A DNA stretch of 42,000 nucleotides from Glandiceps talaboti (taxonomy: Eukaryota > Hemichordata > Enteropneusta > Spengelidae): the NCBI RefSeq assembly GCF_964340395.1, contig NC_135564.1, positions 925,501 through 967,500 of the forward strand. Reading direction: 5' to 3'. The notes under the pieces were generated by a model that saw only the letters and a program-made list of their open reading frames with translations, did no database searches and was not told the DNA's origin. The position numbers were made by a program, and so were the translations under genes. Positions within the stretch are counted from its first letter, which is position 1; the number at the start of each line of letters is the position of its first letter. Below are positions 21,975 to 34,723 of the stretch, one piece after another.

Positions 21975-24900
21975 GTGAGTGCACTCATATTTTAATACTC
22001 GTGTACATTGTGCATACTCCCAAGTACGGATGGCTTTACGTTTGAACTGAAAACACAGTTCATGAAACTTTCTGCTGCAGAAATTTTTATCACACCATTA
22101 GGGTATTAAGTTTTGTAACCAAAAGGATTAACTGTCAGATATGAATACCGATAAAATCTATTTAACATACCCGAGGTTTATGACAAGAACTCAACTTCTT
22201 TTGTACCTAACCACATTTCGTCAAACCCTTTTAAAAATTGTTTTTATTGACAAAACACTCGGATAATGTTAAAACTTGACTTTGTGATCTTAAGAGTAGT
22301 GCATAAGGCACGTTTGTTGGTTTTGCTACTTTGTTGTTTACTTGCTTGTTTGTTTGTTTTGTTTTGTTTGTCGCCAACAAGATATGCGAATACCCAGGTA
22401 TGCAAATTAATCAACAGACGATTCGCAGAAGTGACGATGGATGAGAATACAATAGGATTTTGATTATCCTGTACTTTCTATACACTATAACGAGGCAGAA
22501 ATGGGGGCACGCCTGTATGCATACTGATCAAATTTCATATTGTTTACCATATTTCGAGATCCACTGGCCTCAAATGCATTATGACTGGTTTCTCATTGTG
22601 GCTATCAAGTCGAGAGACTCAGTGCTACTCGATACCCATGGGTGCTTTGTTCCAGTTTCTAGCACTCAAAATTTTTTCCTACAGTGTTGTTTTTCCGCAC
22701 TTCATTGGACATTCCATTATACACTTCTAGTTCTCATTTATTTTGGTTAACAATCATTGGAAACGTGGGGAACCCTCAACTAAGTCGTGCACACTAAACA
22801 CAAATTATTTATGGCCCTCCAATAGTCTGTATTATTTTAGCATGATTTGTGTAGGATCACTAACTAAGGTGGGAATGAACTTTTAAGGGTACACACTCCA
22901 TATTCGTCCTTTTCTGGGTTCCGTATGCTTTTCAATATGATATATATCTAGAAACATCAATGTAATTGAAGTCAATGGTGTTTGCAGCGAAAATAGTTTT
23001 GATTTGAAATTGTCGACTCTTGTACAGTGAGTGACACTCATCGAGTCATTAGGACTTGCAGTGGCGTCGTTGAAGTCTGTCCAAAGGTACACAGTCAAAC
23101 GGGACTGGGTCGTCACTTTAAACGGAGCCGGAGACGGCTGGTCGTTGCAGAATGAGATTTCCTGGCGTCTTTGTCCAACACGCCCGTTAAATACTTAATC
23201 GGTAGAGATTACTCCCAGAAGTAATTGTTCTGTCGTATAATTGGTATTTTACCATTAACACCTTCCTCTTGTTTCGTTTGAAGTAGTCAAGATGGGACAT
23301 GATGTTCTTGTCGTTAGTATTCTTGCGTTTTGTTCATCATTCCATCCACAAAGTACATATTGGTCTGAAGGATTGCCACCGCTAAAAATTTAACCACAAC
23401 CTTTAAATCCTGGTAGATTAAAAGTTTCGATTTGTGGTCATTATGTCATAACAAGATACTTACATCTCAAGACAATGGTCGATTAACCATACCTAATTAC
23501 GTCGGACATGTACAATTTTAAAATTGAGTTTCTCTCAAAGAGTCTCCGTCGAAAACAAGCAATCGTTGCAATATGGGCGACAATTTGTCTCTACCGTACT
23601 TTGTTCCGCGTCTGTAGCGTGGCCTTGAAGCATGTGTGTTTTGGGACTAGGTGACAAGTGGCCAACTTAAAACTTAATATCTCAACGAACAAGCAGTTAA
23701 GAAAAGCGGTACCTTAATACTATGTTGCACGGATATTAGTTTCCAATAAAACATAGTCGATACGTTATCTATCATATGTATAGTTCACGCAACAAGGAAT
23801 TACATGCTCAGAAACCCTGCTCAGAAACTTGAAAGATTTCTGGAATGCCAGTAGTGAACGCCCCATCACAAGCAACCTTGACAGCCAAAACAGTAAAAAC
23901 ATTTTCTCCTTTTGAGATTCTAATTTCAAGCACAATTGAAATAAAAAAGTGAGACTTTAGTACATAAACATATTTATCCGCTTCATTAAAAGTAATATTA
24001 TTACAATCATATCATTTAATTTTGAAAACAAAAGCTTTCGTTATGGAGTTTTGAAAAATATTTTGAAGGAAATCATCGCCCTATTCGCACGTAATCCTGA
24101 TAAAAACGATAATCTCGACTTCCCGAGCGTTACAACGTATGACGTCACTTCCTGGTGATGATATTTCAGAAATCTGAGGGTATTGGACTAAGTCGTAAAT
24201 CTGTAACCTAAAAATAAGTTATAACTTCACATATGTGATGGCATAGAGGTCGCTTCCGCCCTTATTTCTAACCCGATTTCAAATTGACGGTTATGTTACA
24301 CAATATTCACGTGGTCGTGACACCAACAATGTATTTTGGTAGTGTAGAGATGACTGAGTGTCACCGCCAGAAAAGTACACTTTCTTCTCATAACAGTCAC
24401 GCTAAGTAAGTCAAAAAATAGTAAAGACGAGTGATTGGCGCTATAAGGTCGTTGAGGAGTTTAGCTTTGAGGGCGTTCTGAATCACTGATATTATATAGA
24501 GCTCAAATTGATTCTAGTCACTGTGGTGAATTTCGACGCGGGAAATAATAATAATTGTTGCTGACTCATTTGATTAAATCAATGTAAGCAGCGTATAAGC
24601 TTCTTAACTGAATCTTAATTGTGGTTGAAATTTGTAAGTCACACACAGAGACAGACAGGCAGAGAGACAGAGAGAGACTGTATACCTTAGTCACAGGGCT
24701 AAATAGGGATTTGTACTTCCATGGATCCATTATATTGACGTGGTTAACGTTGATGGCTCAGTACAGCAGCCTCGTCGCTCTGCTCTTCACATGTACATAA
24801 AACGTTGTGCCACAAGTTTGCAGTGACGTTTGAATCTGAAAAGGGAAAAAGAGGAACATTTCTTCGGGTCAGTAAGTGCATTGAGAAAAGGTACGTTGTA

Positions 24901-27900
24901 GTAGATTTTCCCCTGACGACGATCTGTCACAGAGCGTTGGTTTTCAGTCATACTTTAAAATATACGCTCGGCCGGGTCCGGTCCGGAAAATCTTGGTTCC
25001 CACGACTGATATTCTCTGGCATGGTTCAAGTTTCTCATTGTACACGACCTTTTTTGTGTTCCGAACAGAATAGAAGTCAATCGGATACCATTTATTTCCC
25101 CTTTCAGATAATTGTTACCATGGTAACTAGAAGAAAAAGCGTGGTGTTGTAACAGTGTTCTCAGTAACGGGATTGGGAGAATCCTATAGGTGTATTCACT
25201 AACAGATACTAAAATGCACGGCTATTGTTCTTTTTTATGTTCACTGATATTATGGGTGGCATTGATAAATGGGTTCTGTAAAGGCCTTGTGGAGCACAAA
25301 TTTGTTCCATAAATAGCGTACTCGCCGTATCTGTCACATTCTAAATAGAATAGCCTCTATGGTAATATTTTACCTGTGACAGGCTTTATTCATTGTGAGA
25401 ACATGTTTGAAATGTGAAAGCGGTGACATTTTTACGTTACAGTTTTAAATATATGCGTATATGTGGGCAAATCTCAACAAGTGACTGAGTAACACGAATC
25501 ATTGCAAATCCAGTTCTACTTCGGACAGCTACCCAGTCTGAATGTTTGATTGCCTGTTTGGTCCATATGGACCCATTGCAACTATAAAGCTAACGTATGC
25601 TCAACAAAATATCAGTCATCTACTAGAAGTCGCCGGATGGCTTTGGTAATTTTATTTATAAGCAACGAGACCTTCCTTAGATGTCGGACTTGAATTCGTG
25701 TTTTTTTAAGAAAGACTTTTTTCTGATTTCAATCTTCCTTTTGTTCACTCAAATAGGAAGCTGTTGAATGGCGCTTATTTCGATGTTAAACAGTGAATCA
25801 ACTCTAATAGGGTTTACAACAAAGTGCCCTTTTCAGGTATAGTTTGACAAACTGGTGGGTCAAAAGGTCAACAGCAATTCGGGATGACGGCATCGAAGCA
25901 TTCAACAGAAATTACTTGTAGAGTATGACCATAATTTAAAGATCGTGACGTCACAACCGTCCTATCCTCACCCTTTCTCACGTGATCCAATGAAGGGTTG
26001 TAGGGGACCGACGTCGTAGAACCATAATACCTCTTTACGGCAGCTGTAGAACATACTTCCTCGGTTTGATATTTGAAAGTAACATCGTGGTAAAACACTA
26101 GACCTGGCAAACAAAAATACAATATGCTGTCCCAGAGATGTATTAACGCGGGAAAAATGCTCGTAATTTGCGCGAATGGTTGAGATCTAGTTCACCAGGT
26201 TTTTTTATAATTTATTTGAATTTGCTATCAACGACAAAATTGTATTCACGTAGCCCCCGTGACAATATATTTACATTTTAATACAACGTTGGAATTTTCA
26301 TTTGTGAGAATGTGGGACGTCATCAACTGATTCGTCACCATAGAAAACGTTAAAGACAGTTACTCAAAATATCTTTGATAATCGTGCCATGTTCAAAATT
26401 TTGTGTCACAGCTTCTGAATGATACGTATGTTCCATACCAACAGAAAACTTACGCATAATTTGGTACGATTACAACAAAGTCACAAGAACTATATTCCTT
26501 TATTGGTTCCTTGTCTAGATATATATACAGTGATAAACCTATGATATTTGGTAGTATTCAAATTAGCATATTCACGTCACCAGGTGTTGTTGTTCAACAT
26601 ATTTTGTACATGGACCAATTAATGACCACTGCACGTGAATTTTTATCACTTATTTAACTTGTAAACAAGCATTGAATTTTTATCAACCAGAAATGGAATT
26701 TGCTTTTAACCTTGCGTAGATTATGTATACTAATATTGTTTCCGCCATTTTGAATGATGAGAAAATATGCCAATGATCCAAAAATCACAATCACTGCTGG
26801 TATCCCGTTTGGAGAGAAAATACAAAATGTAAGATAGTGTTTGTGATTATCGTTGCTCATGTGTAACTACATGGTGTATGACGTTACCGTGATTCATACT
26901 CGTGATTGGATGAACATAGGTATCTAGTTATGATATGGTCACAAGTATGACAGAAATCCAGGAACACCATGACGTCACCCACAAGTTCAAATCTTCACAG
27001 TGTATGTCATCTCTGGAATAAAAGCCATTCCTGGTATTTTCTAAATCGACATACAAACACCTACAGGAGGAAAGAATCGCTGGCAATAATAACTATAACT
27101 TTGTGATGTAAGAATCTGAAAGTTCCAATGAATAACATATACATTATAAAGACAGTCATTAGTCTTTACTTATTTAAAATTGAGTGTGGAGTAATTTAAA
27201 ATTGAGTGTGGAGTAAGATTCCTTCAAATTCATTGCATTTGAGCCAAACTTATTTCATCGCATAATGTGTATGGATGTCGAGAAGACACAAGTATACAGT
27301 AGACTAATTTCGATCGCCAAATTTATGAAAACTGTCGTTTTTTAGGTTCATACATTTAGTGTATGATGTAAGCACACGGGTCACACCGGATATGCACACG
27401 ACTATCGTGGGTGGAGGATGGGGGGCAATAAAGCTAAACAGGAGGATTAACCGGTATTTTATGGCTGTTTTACAGTAGACACTAATTATTTGATTGATGG
27501 GCAATGGTTTCAAAACGGCAGGTTTATGAAATCTACGACCAGTTCCTTTGAGAGTTTGTATGTCGATGAAAAAAATCACGTAAAAGTTTCCTTGGCACTT
27601 TTTACCTGAACCCAGGAGTTAAAGATGTTTAGAGAGTGATGAAAGCATGTGTGTCTCAAAACAAAAATCTACTTGTGAATACGTTGACCTTTCTGTAGAT
27701 GTCTGAATGTGTGAATTTCTTTCTACTGTACTATAACTGGGTTTGATTAGCTGAGTTCATTATTACTAACAAAGAGGAAATCTCGTAGCTGTGGTAGCAA
27801 AATTCATCCCTAAGGATTTGACTACTGAAAGAAAATCCGGCTTCTAATTTAGTTATCCCAATGGTCAGTCTAAGTTGCTCTGCCTATTTAGGACGATGAA

Positions 27901-30900
27901 GGATTAAGTTAATCTCAGAGGTTTAGCCAATTAATACGCAAGGTGATTTAATCCCGGGAGTTTTACATTCCACCCATTCACTCTTCAGGGGGGAATGTAT
28001 GCCATGGACTCATCATCACTCAGTGGGGGACTTCCGTGGGTGTGAATTGCCTCCGTTGGTCAGTCGTCAATCAACACCGTGAAAAATTAAACATGTTTTT
28101 ACGAGTGAGAATGTGAAATACTAGTCTATTGCATGTTCGTTCATCATTTCCGGCTCGGTGGATATGATCAATGCGGAAATGTTGCCGGCCTATCCTTACA
28201 GAGTCTGTATATAGTACACCTACCATGTACTAGCATGACTAACAATATCATTACCCCCCCCCCCTTCCCCTCTTTTATCACTACTTTCATAGTTAACTAT
28301 ATATAGAACTCATCCTTGTCACTCTCACAAGCCAGTGCATATATTTTCTGCTGACGCATCGAAAATTATACTATAGCCTCCTGGCTGTGCGTTGTGGACT
28401 GTGCCGTAAAGAGACAAGTGGTCACAGGTTTTACGACGATAATCCATGGTTGATGAGCAGCATATACATGTGATGACGTCATACCTGAATACGATTGGAT
28501 ATTGAGAAATTCATAAAATATGAAATAACTAATCTTGAATGTTTGTGACTATCAACTGTTTTGTTTTCAAGTTCAAGTGTATCGGGAAGTTTTTTAAAGG
28601 TGTTTTATATTTGTCATATCTTGAAATAACCTAGAGATATGCCAAACGTTCATATAAATTGTTATTACCAAATCCATGTATGTTATCCTTCTGTTTATCA
28701 ATAACCTATACATAACCGAATTGCCAAATCTGAGGTTAAATTATAATTTTATTATTTTAATTTGTTTATGATTTGAAAAAAAAATCAGCCACGTTTCAAT
28801 CATTGATTCATACAGATCAAAAGAGACTGGTATGACAACCTCCAAATTAGCATAGTTTATATTTTTAGTTCATGTGCATTAATTTTTGATTACCAACACA
28901 TGAATGTCAAAAAACCATACAAGTTCATTTATCACTGATTTACAGTGTATTTGACGAGCTTAGTCAAGCTTTCGGAAAATCAAAGACGAACCAAGCAAGA
29001 CACTCTGGGTCAATACTTCCCATAATGCGGCGTCAGACCTCAGTCAGACCGAAAGCCGAATTGATGCAAGATCTTCGTTGATTGGATTATAAATTAAGTA
29101 ATTTTCCAATAACCAATCATATTGAATGAAACGCTCGTGAACAGGTGGTTTCAACTAAGCTGCATCTCTTTTAAGCATTATCTATTAACGTTTTGCAAGA
29201 GCATGGCTCTACTCCAGCTGGCACAGAGACAAATCATTTGACCAATAGACACTGGATGGGTCGGTCGCGATGGCCAAGTGTGGACTTCCGGTTTAAGAAA
29301 TCGATCAAGAGCATTGCCTGAAGCCAAACGCCTTCGGAATAGGAATTGAGAATCCACTGCGCCGGCCTACTAAACAGTGTTTACATGTCACATTAAGAAT
29401 ATTATATGCACGTTCGAAATTAAATTGAAAAAAATGAATTACGTGGATGAAGACATTAATTATTCAAGCTGAATATAACAGTTGAACCGTGAAAAAACAT
29501 GGTATCATCACATTATGCGGGTGTGAGACAAAACCACGTGACATGATGACTCCTCTTATGGCGGGACCAATAAAACACGCGTGTGATTATATAAAATGGT
29601 CGTAACAGGTGGTTGTGGACGATCCAGGGTTTTCTCTTCCACGCCTTTTGGGGACCACTTGTACATTGGGAGATTAAATGAATTCAAAATTGGCCGTCAT
29701 CCAACGAGCCAATCACAAATGCCAAGACATGCTTTGTTTTCTTTCTTTAAAAAAAAGGTGTGAAGTGTGTGCCACTTGAATGACACTGAGTGACACGTGA
29801 CATAGCGATTACTCGATTATGATTGCCATACTACTTGGGATGGAGCTGGGCGTGTTACTTGTATCTACTACATGGCCTAATGATGATGGGGGTTTCTTAT
29901 CTCACCCAACGTTAATCAAATACACAAACTATAAAATAACGTGTGCAATCGCTGTCAGTAAGTTTACATATTCCTTTAGTGCCAATCATTGGTCGTAGTT
30001 TCTTTAACTCAATATTATGACAATTCTGTAAATATACAGTGGCCGCTGCAGTGCTAGCGGTTGTTTTCAGTTTATATCCAAAACTGTACCTATGCAAATC
30101 CCAACGTTGCACTGTAAGCCTTGTAGTGTCGAGAAAGAAAAACGCCGCGGATAAAAGTGTCAAACTTTTTAATATTGTCTTTAATTAACACAAATTAATT
30201 ATTTCACGAGAAGAATTTACAAAGTTTGTAACGTTCTAAATGAGGCTATGGTGTTTTCGATATGTAATTGAGGTAAATGCCTGACTGCACTCGCGTTAAC
30301 ATGATGGTAGAAGCTACAATAATACCGGTGGATCTAGTTTCTCATTTATTTCGTCGTTAGATGACATCATAACCAGGGGCTTATTTCAACTTATGAATGG
30401 GCTTACACAGCTGTAGAACTTCTACCGATATCCAAAGAATGAATGATGACCGATAAATGTCCCTGGAGGGAAGGTCAAAGGTCAATTTGGTTTGAAATAG
30501 TCACCTGGTTAGACGCAATGTATACCGATGCACATGAGCGTTATTGTTTACTTTTATACAGGTAGGATATTGAGAACCTAAATTTGGGCCATTGTGTTCA
30601 GTAAATGCGTTTAAAAGTGTCAGGATCGCGCGGCATTGGTGATATTGACAGCATTTAGACTTGGACTTGAAAAGGGTATTGTAAAATAGAAGTAGGTAAT
30701 AGTTGTAATTGCAGGTGACCTTGAGAATGGTAGAAACGCAGAGGGCATTGGTAACCGTGTATATTTTACCACGTTTGATGGATGAAACTTTGCACGCCTC
30801 ATTAAAACTGTTACAGTACAAATTAACTCCAACAACGATTGGTACTACGATGCCCCGATGACGTCAGGCTGAACACGAATGCTGCGGCCGGTTGGGGTTC

Positions 30901-33200
30901 ATGTTCGCAATGTAGCTTTCACGTGGAACAAGTAACAGCATGTGACCCCCTTTCTTCTTTTACATAGCATGCACACCTATCTGTATGCAAAACACATCTG
31001 TGTCCGGCAAGCTTGAACACCACAGTGCTTCTCTAGGTCACACTATCTGTAAAACAACAAAGGAGAGAGGACCATTATTTGGACATAATTTCGCTCTTGA
31101 GTGCCGGCCTTGGAACACACTGTACAGAGAGAGAGACGGGGCGATCTATCTGCCGAAATAGTAACAGTTTTATACGTGGAACTCAGCCGAGCTGATTAGG
31201 TAAACTTGCCATTTCTATAGTCGTGTCTCTTTAAACTGTGAAGTAACAGTCTTAACTTGAAGTTTCCAGGCGGAAACGTACTCAACTTTCGTCAACACAG
31301 AGTTCCCGAGTGTGACGATATGCGACGTGGACTTTTATATCGTAGCCCATTGGTTTATCTGACGGTCGTTCTTTCTACCGAACGACTCCGTCAACCTACA
31401 TACACGACGCCGTAGTGTGGACCAGTTTGGTGGTGGTTTTGCGAAGGCTTTACAGTGGTCATATCATCCTTTTAATGGTTGAGCCTTCCAATTCGTTCAG
31501 GTTCATTCATGTTCGAACATGTCTTGTGATAGTTTCTAGGGCCTTTTTACTGTACCACACGTAGCGTCCAAACTCGCCGCTCACTTTTCTTCGACGAGAT
31601 CCCCTTCTAACACGATTTCGTGACTTTTTCGACGTTCAAGTGCTGAAAGTGCATGTGCGTTTGGCATGACCACAGTATGATCAATGAATGTAGTGCCCGT
31701 TACATTGTAGCCTGTTGAACAACCGTGCATGAAAAGGTTTGTAAAGCAATTACTTGGTCTGCATCACGTCGTCAGGTTGGTAACATTGTTGTATTTTGTA
31801 GCAATCTTTCTGCGTGCGCTGTTCGTCCTCATTTGGTGGAGTTATTTTGCTGTTAAACTCCAAGCCCATGACCTTGGCTGCACCGGTGATAATATAGGCT
31901 TATTTCTGTTTGTATGCTTTTGTTACAGTGTGGTGTGAGACCAAAGGTGGCCATCGCTTGATAACTAGGGCCAGTTGTGTCTTTTTTTTGACAGCTCTAT
32001 TTTTAGAGTATATTCCATTGATTAGCGGTGTGAATAGGTTTTTTTATTCATCACCATAAACTATGGAATTCCTCACACTATCAAACTGTAATGGATGCTC
32101 ACACCTTTCTTACAGTGACGTCTTTTAATTTTGACCAGTGTTTTACCGAGGTGTCAAATCGTGTGTTAATAATTTAGCTGGTATATGGCTTCATGTGGGT
32201 TTAAATTCTAAATCTGCTGTGATTTTCATGAGTGGGTCGAGATCCAACGAAGGGCTAGGAATGGGAAGTACTACAATACGTAATGAATCGAACTTATCGA
32301 TGGGCGGGCCAACATATAATACACGGCAGAGCTGTAAGGTGAATAAAAACAAACTATCTTTTGTAGCCCAGGAAGCTATTGTTTTGTTCTATATTACGTT
32401 GTAAAATCAAACTTTGTAAAGATGCAGTAGAGCAGTGCGAATTTATGAGACGTTGAAAGTAGCGGTGTGAAAGTTCACAGAGCATCCGAATCGGTCAGGC
32501 ATTTACTGTGTAATAGGCGTGTGAAAATATATTTATTTTTGAATTTTATTTCAAAATTTAAAATAAAAAATTGGCCTAAAACTTTTGATGTGAACATAAT
32601 TAGCGTAATTAGATGATGTTTGGCAATGATCCAAAAGTTTGGAAAAGCATCAGTTTATGAAAGGGTGGTTAACCACAAGTATTTTGGGGGCGTGCTTTCC
32701 AAACAACGAAATCAAACGACATAACAGCGCTGAATTTAGCTTGTCTCATGCCAAGGCCCCAACTTGCCCTCCCCCTTTCACCCTTCGAAAAAGAAGTTTG
32801 ACTGACATTTGCATGCGATTAGGAGCAGATCGCCTTCCGTTTCGTTGTATTTCGGGTCATGGCAGCATGTCACCTGTCAATAAGAATGATGGGTCGTTAG
32901 CCTGCCTCTTCTACCAATAGTGGTATTGTTTGTGAGCTGTCTGTCAACGAAGTTTATTACTTAGCAATACGATAACGCCATTACTTACATCTGATTGGTT
33001 TGCCAGTGGACAGGTAAATACGTCATAGTAAACGCTAGCCAAGTGGAATGATTGACAGTTAGTGAGCCGCCTACTTGAATTCAACCCGTGTTTTCATTGT
33101 CACGCAGAGTGCTAGTCATTTCCCGCGCTTTCTATACGTTGCTCTACTCGCACAGTAGCAAAAACACGCCGTTATAATTCCTTCTTTCGTTGCCTTACAG
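21975..33200 (+). other. Large non-coding region, possible 5' intron and regulatory DNA
   Basis: Eleven kilobases without a supportable coding exon. It contains five perfect TGACGTCA palindromes (24140, 25946, 26970, 28474, 30859). It also has a 22-bp exact tandem duplication at 27173-27216, an 11-C run at 28254-28264, and a CCAAT plus TATATAAAA pair at about 29567-29596 that could be an alternative promoter. If the candidate leader at 21974 is real, all of this is the first intron of the SOSTDC1-like gene. Confidence 0.4.
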
Positions 33201-33205
33201 GAGCA
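33180..33205 (+). other. Splice-acceptor-like sequence just before the start codon
   Basis: A pyrimidine-rich CCTTCTTTCGTTGCCTTACAG ends in AG at 33199-33200 (the run is split here as CCTTCTTTCG then TTGCCTTACAG). Only GAGCA separates it from the ATG at 33206. This suggests that the first coding exon is the second exon of the transcript. The alternative is a TATA-less start site in 33000-33190, where an inverted CCAAT box (GATTGGTTT, 32993-33001) is present. Confidence 0.5.
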
Positions 33206-33404
33206 ATGCCTCCATCAGAGGGTACGCTGATCCTGGCACTTGTTATTTGTACGGAAATTCTTTGTAACTGTGCAGTTTTAGATATACACGACGAAAGAGA
33301 CTTATTCCCACCGAGGGAGTTGACACTGGACCAGTCCTCCTCTAACTCGACCGCTAGGGCGTCCGGTGGAAACGTAGAAACGATTCTTGAGAGGTACAAT
33401 CCAG
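33206..33404 (+). CDS. SOSTDC1: SOSTDC1/sclerostin-like secreted antagonist, coding exon 1
   Basis: Encodes residues 1-66 plus the first base of codon 67. Residues 1-23 form a signal peptide with a short polar start and the hydrophobic core LILALVICTEILC. A hydrophilic, acidic linker follows, with an N-glycosylation site at Asn47 (NST) and a GGN at 54-56. A comparable NST...GG arrangement is found in vertebrate SOSTDC1. The exon ends at a consensus donor, CCAG|GTAAGT, in phase 1. The start is chosen because it is the first ATG after the acceptor-like AG and opens directly into the signal peptide. Without splicing the frame would stop at 33505 after 99 codons and lack the cystine knot. Confidence 0.9.
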
Positions 33405-34015
33405 GTAAGTTTGATTATTGTTTCCTTGCTCATTTAATGTTGTTTGTTTTAGTTTTGGTGAATATCTGTAGTGCCGAGGAGAACTGGGTAATTTACGAGT
33501 CGTGATCAGAAAGGTAGAAAGCTGTTCACACCCTATAACCAGTATGTAAACAATGAAGACACAATTCACCGTGCAGGCAATGGCTTTTCTTTCTTTTGAA
33601 ATCTATGCAGGTCTGGTGTCGAACTTACACCGGCTTTTTCTACTGCAAAGTTTTGACCAGTCGCCCACGAAAATACTGATTTCTATTTTTTGGAGAACTC
33701 GGTGCGTGGTTGTAAGTTTTTTGTTGTGACGTTAAATCATAGTATTCGACTTGTCAATGAGTGTATATATCCGCCCACGCCATGCTACCCGCACGGTTGA
33801 AAATTTACCTGGGACAGACTAGGCTGCCTGTTACATGAAAATTATTCATGAAGCGCAAAGCCATTGCATGCTTTCCTTTCAAATACAACTACGACTATAC
33901 AGTTTGCAGCATTCAAACAAAGATGCTATTGGATAAGACGTACATTCAACTTTGGTTGGTAGTATTATTCCTGTACACAAAACGTCTATAACTTGTTGAA
34001 TTGTTTTTTTTCCAG
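33405..34015 (+). other. Intron of the SOSTDC1-like gene
   Basis: 611-bp phase-1 intron running from GTAAGT to a classic TTGTTTTTTTTCCAG acceptor. Joining the flanks completes an Asp codon (G|AT) and keeps one frame into the cystine-knot exon. In vertebrate SOST and SOSTDC1 the single coding intron also lies just upstream of the knot (recalled), so the position supports homology. No gene or repeat seen inside. Confidence 0.9.
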
Positions 34016-34386
34016 ATGATTTGCAAATCGACTGCAATGAATTAAGATCGAAACGTTATATTTCGGACGGTTTCTGTACGTCCAGCAAGCCCATCACTGA
34101 AGTTGTGTGTGCGGGAGAATGTTTACCGGTGAGGTTGCTTCCGTGGTATGCAGATTATGTAAAAGTTTGGGGGAGAGGCAAAACACAAGAATGGAGGTGT
34201 GTGAACGACGTCGAGCGACTCAAGAGAGTTCATTTACGATGCGAAGATGGCAAAACTCGGACATATAGAATAAAAACAGTGAGGTCGTGCAAATGCAAAA
34301 AGTATAGCAAGGGACACAACTCTAGTAAACTTGACCGCAAGAAGCGTCGACGACGACAGAGGAAGAGGGACGTCAGTAATGATTGA
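34016..34386 (+). CDS. SOSTDC1: SOSTDC1/sclerostin-like secreted antagonist, coding exon 2 (cystine knot)
   Basis: Encodes residues 67-189 and the TGA stop. Eight cysteines, at 73, 87, 98, 102, 128, 142, 158 and 160, match the sclerostin pattern; by homology the pairs are 73-128, 87-142, 98-158 and 102-160. Family signatures include ELRS-RYISDGFCTS, VCAGECLPV, QEWRCVND, DGKTRTY and SCKCKKY, closer to SOSTDC1 than to SOST. There is a second glycosylation site, Asn168 (NSS), after the knot. The tail (171-184) is extremely basic, RKKRRRRQRKR, probably for heparan-sulphate binding. The full length of 189 aa compares with about 206-213 in vertebrate relatives. Family members act outside the cell, binding BMPs and LRP5/6 co-receptors. 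The finger-2 loop lacks the Asn-x-Ile that sclerostin uses on LRP6. Confidence 0.95.
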
Positions 34387-34717
34387 TTGAAACAGTCCAA
34401 AAATTTGTGTGAATATCAACTTTAAAATACGCCCGGCTCATACTCTTGACAGCCGTGTGGACCTAAACACTGTGGACACGTCAAATATGGATATACCCCA
34501 GCCACTGTGTATTCGTAAAAATATAACCGACGAGAGGAAACGCACGTCGTCTGCTCGAAAACGGTAACCAAGATTGGGTATTGGACACTGTAAATGTGAC
34601 AGAGTACTTCCGATAGATGTATGTGCGTAAAAGACACTAAGAATTCTGTTAAATATTACAAGATACGGAATGGCGTTACAGTATCTCTGACATTGACATT
34701 GAGAAGACAATGGCTTC

Positions 34718-34723
34718 ATTAAA
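34718..34723 (+). terminator. Candidate polyadenylation signal (ATTAAA)
   Basis: First common signal variant after the stop codon, giving a 3' untranslated region of about 350 nt, with a GTGATG-containing stretch just downstream. Later AATAAA candidates with T/G-rich downstream sequence lie at 36091-36096 and 36673-36678, so longer transcripts are possible. Confidence 0.35.

Noticed and set aside
24805-25152. 115-codon plus-strand frame
   Set aside because: No recognisable family and no convincing exon boundaries.
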